A stretch of DNA of 64,000 nt from NCBI GenBank assembly GCA_014649555.1, contig BMTG01000007.1, forward strand, positions 186,001 to 250,000, read 5' to 3'. Position 1 is the first letter of the stretch. Every line of letters begins with the position of its first letter. Shown here one piece after another: positions 61,470-64,000 of the stretch. The translations under genes were made by a program, and so were the position numbers. This stretch comes from Streptomyces globisporus (GTDB taxonomy: Bacteria; Actinomycetota; Actinomycetes; Streptomycetales; Streptomycetaceae). The notes below the pieces were generated by a model. That model did no database searches. It was not told the DNA's origin and was given only the letters and a program-made list of their open reading frames with translations.

Positions 61470-61979
61470 ATGAGCGAACTTGTGGACCATGTCGACGAAC
61501 ACGACCGGGTCATCGGCGTGGTGCACCGGCACGAAGCCGTGGCCGACGGATTGCTGTACCGGATGTCCATGGTGCTGTGCCGGGATGAGACCGGCCGCTA
61601 TCTCGTACACCGTCGGCCCGAGAACAACTCGCGCTTTCCCGGCGAGTACAGCTGGCTGGTGGCCGGGGCCGTGGAGGCGGGGGAATCGTACGAGGCGGCC
61701 GCCCGCCGTGAACTCCATGAGGAAATGGGAGTCAGGGCACCGGTCCGCCCGCTGTTCACGTTCCTCTGCCGGGGCGAGCTGAGCCCCTACTGGTTCGCGG
61801 TGTACGAAGCGACCGTGGACCACGAGCAGGTAGCTCCGCGGGCGGCCGAAGTGGCCTGGCACGGCTGGCTGTCCGGCACCGAGTTGCAGCAGGCGATGAC
61901 GGACTGGAATTTCGTCTCGGACAGCCGCGACGCCTACGGCCGCTACCTGCGGCTGCCCACGGACACCAAAGCGCTCTGA
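61470..61979 (+). CDS. Nudix hydrolase
   Basis: 169 aa from ATG 61470. The Nudix box GAVEAGESYEAAARRELHEE followed by MGV fits GX5EX7REUXEEXGU exactly. FPGEYSWLV precedes it and WLSGTELQQAMTDWNF follows, similar to isopentenyl-diphosphate-isomerase-like Nudix proteins and to ADP-sugar hydrolases. Substrate undetermined. Divergent from the protease gene. Confidence 0.92.
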   Translation: MSELVDHVDEHDRVIGVVHRHEAVADGLLYRMSMVLCRDETGRYLVHRRPENNSRFPGEYSWLVAGAVEAGESYEAAARRELHEEMGVRAPVRPLFTFLCRGELSPYWFAVYEATVDHEQVAPRAAEVAWHGWLSGTELQQAMTDWNFVSDSRDAYGRYLRLPTDTKAL

Positions 61980-62026
61980 CCTCTCGGCACCCGCTTCACG
62001 CACCCGCTTCGAGGAAAGCCTGAAAC

Positions 62027-62068
62027 GACGATATCCCGCCCAGTCGAATGACTGGACGGGATATCGTC
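62027..62068. terminator. Terminator between Nudix and tRNA genes
   Basis: 19-base arms 62027-62045 and 62050-62068 with one mismatch and a 4-base loop. Confidence 0.75.
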
Positions 62069-62103
62069 ACCGTTCGCGAGAGCTACTCGCGAACTGTCGT
62101 TTG

Positions 62104-62177
62104 TGGACCTGTGGGGATTTGAACCCCAGACCCCCTCGATGCGAACGAGGTGCGCTACCAGACTGCGCCACAGGCCC
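62104..62177 (-). tRNA. tRNA-Ala (anticodon CGC)
   Basis: Seventy-four bases fold into a complete cloverleaf on the minus strand: acceptor GGGCCTG/CAGGTCC, D-arm GCGC-loop-GCGC, anticodon stem CCTCG/CGAGG with loop TTCGCAT (anticodon CGC, reading GCG), and T-arm TGGGG-TTCAAAT-CCCCA. Discriminator base A; no encoded CCA. Confidence 0.95.
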
Positions 62178-62283
62178 TTGCGACGTGTGAAACTCTAGCA
62201 CCCTCACAGGGGTGCTTGGAAATCCGTTCCTCCGCTGGTCAGCGGTGTCGGGTCTCCCGGTGCCCCCGGGCGTCCCCGGGGGG

Positions 62284-63516
62284 TCACTCATTGGCCGCGC
62301 GCGGCCGGTCCTCGTCGTCGTACTGGTCGAAGAGCGGGGTCCGGCCCCGGTCGCGGTTGCGGCGGGACTGGTTCGTGCGCTGGCGCGGGGCCGGGTCGAC
62401 CTCGGGCGCCGTCGGGTGCGACGTGCCCGTCTGGGTGGGCTCGGCGGTGCTGGAGCGGGCCGCGCTCCAGGTCTCCGGGTCGCCGACCTCGACACCGCCC
62501 GTGGCCCGGGGGGCTACGGGCGCGGTGACATAGGTGGGCAGCGGTACGGGAACGGGCTCCCAGCTGTCCCCCTGGACCCGGCCGCGTTCGCGCTGCTGGT
62601 CCACCCACTCCGCGTGGTCCGTCTGCTCGACGAGGGCGCGGCGGCCGGCCTCCTGCGGGGAGACCGTGGGGGTGGGTTCCGGCTCCGCGTGGTGCGCTTC
62701 GGAGTCGTCGTCCGGCTCGGCGGAATCGGAGGCCGCGGGCTGGTTCCGGCGCGGGCGGTTCTCCCGCAGCCGCTGCGCCGCGTCCTCGGCCCGGCGGCGG
62801 TCCATCGTGAAGGCGAACCGTCGGCGTTCCTGGGCACGCAGATGCACGATGTACGTGCTCAGCAGCACGGCCGGCACCGCGGGGGCCCAGAGGAAGCCGA
62901 GGCCGCCGACCGCCGCGACGATCGCGCCGAGAGTGAAGGCCAGGAAGAGGACGACGGTGGTCCGCCTGCGCCTCGCCAGGACCTGGGAACGCTGGGCGCG
63001 CCGGGCCCGCTCGGCGTCGGCCGCACCGGAGCGCGGGCGTCGCCGGGCGGGGGGAACGTACTCCCCGGGGCGCTCGCCGGACCGGCGTTCGTGCGCCGGG
63101 CGGTCCGGTTGCTGACGGTCCGGGTGCTGGTGCCCCGGAAGCCGGTCGTGCGCCGGGCGGTCGGATGCCTGGCGGCCTGCGGCGCGCTCGGGCGCGCGCG
63201 CCGGGTCGCCGAGCCGGGCTTCCGTGTGCGCCGGAGGCGCGGCAAAGGCCCGGACGTCCACGGACTCCATACGGTCCGTTTCCCGGTCCGGGTCGACCTC
63301 GGGCCCCGCCTCCTCGGCGGTGCGCTCCCGCAGCTCCTTGGCGTAACGGCGCTCCATCGCCGCCCGGCCGGACAGCAGCCGGATGGCGGTGCTGAAGCGT
63401 TCCGTCGGACGGGCTTCGTTGAGCTCGTCCTGCCTGCGGAGCCACATCGGCACCAAGTAGGCGGCCCAGGCCCCGACGATGACTGCGTAGATGAGGCCGC
63501 TGCTGCTCACGCTCAC
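62284..63516 (-). CDS. sepX: SepX/GlpR-like divisome membrane protein
   Basis: 410 aa. N-terminal membrane segment SSGLIYAVIVGAWAAYLVPM, then LRRQDELNEARPTERFSTAI and an Arg/Pro-rich disordered region. A membrane hairpin follows (VVLFLAFTLGAIVAAVGGLG and FLWAPAVPAVLLSTYIVHLR, about 185-235), with a second disordered region ending FDQYDDEDRPRAANE. The topology matches SepX (GlpR) of Streptomyces, required for hyphal septation. The upstream RimJ-like gene matches the glp-moaC-rimJ-sepX neighbourhood as I remember it. Identity not checked by alignment. Confidence 0.65.
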   Translation of the reverse strand: MSVSSSGLIYAVIVGAWAAYLVPMWLRRQDELNEARPTERFSTAIRLLSGRAAMERRYAKELRERTAEEAGPEVDPDRETDRMESVDVRAFAAPPAHTEARLGDPARAPERAAGRQASDRPAHDRLPGHQHPDRQQPDRPAHERRSGERPGEYVPPARRRPRSGAADAERARRAQRSQVLARRRRTTVVLFLAFTLGAIVAAVGGLGFLWAPAVPAVLLSTYIVHLRAQERRRFAFTMDRRRAEDAAQRLRENRPRRNQPAASDSAEPDDDSEAHHAEPEPTPTVSPQEAGRRALVEQTDHAEWVDQQRERGRVQGDSWEPVPVPLPTYVTAPVAPRATGGVEVGDPETWSAARSSTAEPTQTGTSHPTAPEVDPAPRQRTNQSRRNRDRGRTPLFDQYDDEDRPRAANE

Positions 63517-63667
63517 ACCGTAGAGGGGTTTGCACGGAAGGATCCGCCAATTGGCCCGGTGTGTCGCACGATCCGGCTGATATCACGGACTTTTTTTGTG
63601 ATTGTTCGGATCAACAGACGCCGATAGCCCTATCTCACGCGGTCATCCGGCGATCAAATTCGAACAC

Positions 63668-64000
63668 TTATTTTATTTCTTCGGTCGGTCCGGGGCGTCC
63701 CGGCGTCACCGGCCGCGACCGGCGCCAGCGCCGGAGCATCCCCTCGGGCACTTCCTCGACGGTGAGCGCGAAGATCAGGTGATCGCGCCAGGCTCCGTCG
63801 ATGTGGAGATAGCGCGGGCGCACGCCCTCCGAACGGAATCCGAGTTTCTCCACCACCCGGCGGCTGGGCGCGTTCTCCGGGCGAATGCACACCTCGATCC
63901 GGTGCAGGCCCACCGTGCGGAAGCAGTGGTCCACCGCGAGCGCCACCGCCGTCGGCATGACGCCGCGCCCGGCGACGCTCCGGTCGACCCAGTAGCCGAT
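63668..64000 (-). CDS. GNAT N-acetyltransferase (RimJ type), 5' end beyond the window
   Basis: Last 110 residues of a minus-strand gene that continues past 64000 and ends at TAA 63668. The frame reads IGYWVDRSVAGRGVMPTAVA (acetyl-CoA loop), LAVDHCFRTVGLHRIEVCIR, and NAPSRRVVEKLGFRSEGVRP followed by RYLHIDGAWRDHLIFALT. A typical RimJ/RimL-family C-terminus that acetylates a ribosomal-protein or other N-terminus. It sits upstream of the SepX-like gene on the same strand, with about 150 A/T-rich bases between. Confidence 0.85.
   Translation of the reverse strand: MGYWVDRSVAGRGVMPTAVALAVDHCFRTVGLHRIEVCIRPENAPSRRVVEKLGFRSEGVRPRYLHIDGAWRDHLIFALTVEEVPEGMLRRWRRSRPVTPGRPGPTEEIK

Noticed and set aside
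62104-62177. tRNA-Ala as an integration site for an element
   Set aside because: No second copy of its 3' end and no integrase gene was seen in the window.

Overview
The window is high-GC actinobacterial chromosome and almost certainly Streptomyces. The supporting markers are third-position G/C in nearly every codon, GTG starts, ATGA/GTGA-coupled operons, an SsgA-like sporulation protein, a streptogrisin-type protease, a DUF5753/DUF397 regulatory pair with a partner ATPase, a protein O-mannosyltransferase, a tricorn-type protease and a probable SepX divisome protein. The gene order ispE - rsmA - rpf - tatD - rsmI - pmt looks like conserved Streptomyces core. All family names come from reading the translations; no database search was run.

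Layout. 0-8.2 kb, minus strand: ABC-F ATPase, acyltransferase-3, ispE/rsmA/Rpf, TatD and a zinc-ribbon protein. 8.6-12.6 kb, plus strand: a five-gene cassette of a 58-aa peptide, an unrecognised protein, two related proteins of unknown function and a serine hydrolase. Four of its junctions are tight or overlapping, and AT-rich palindromes precede it. 12.6-15.3 kb: rsmI and pmt, divergent. 15.3-18.0 kb: a small island (two tiny membrane proteins, a sigma-like factor, a two-TM protein) that ends in a second, decayed copy of the pmt 3' end. 18.1-19.8 kb: a tail-to-tail antitoxin-like/toxin-like pair and a membrane/coiled-coil protein. 19.9-24.6 kb: DUF3592-like protein, penicillin-binding protein, DnaQ-like exonuclease, YbaK/EbsC deacylase and EamA transporter. 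24.6-28.6 kb, minus strand: AGCS symporter, alpha/beta hydrolase and PucR-type regulator.

28.8-31.9 kb: DUF397, DUF5753-type XRE and ATPase genes, then a proline-rich helix-turn-helix protein. 31.9-37.1 kb: aminoglycoside-phosphotransferase-like kinase, three GNATs, a membrane protein, an SDR and a serine hydrolase. 37.2-39.8 kb: an ECF metal importer (cbiMN-cbiQ-cbiO) with a Nur-box-like palindrome upstream. 40.0-41.1 kb: an SsgA-like gene, then debris of an ABC-2 permease. 41.2-47.8 kb: MMPL transporter and TetR regulator, divergent from a tricorn-like protease across two palindromic operators. 47.9-53.7 kb: Rieske oxygenase, small hydrophilic stress-type protein, and a Baeyer-Villiger monooxygenase/hydrolase/SDR operon divergent from a MerR gene. 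53.8-58.6 kb: exonuclease III, GNAT, a three-gene operon of unknown function and an ECF sigma factor fused to a CAP domain. 58.7-64 kb: XRE regulator, secreted protease, Nudix hydrolase, tRNA-Ala, SepX-like protein and a partial GNAT.

The best candidate for an undescribed system is the 8.6-12.6 kb cassette. It has the size and coupling of a peptide (RiPP-like) pathway but none of the RiPP-modifying enzymes I can recognise. Other points worth a look are the sigma-CAP fusion, the pmt remnant, the convergent toxin-antitoxin pair, the Nur-like box and the permease deletion scar.
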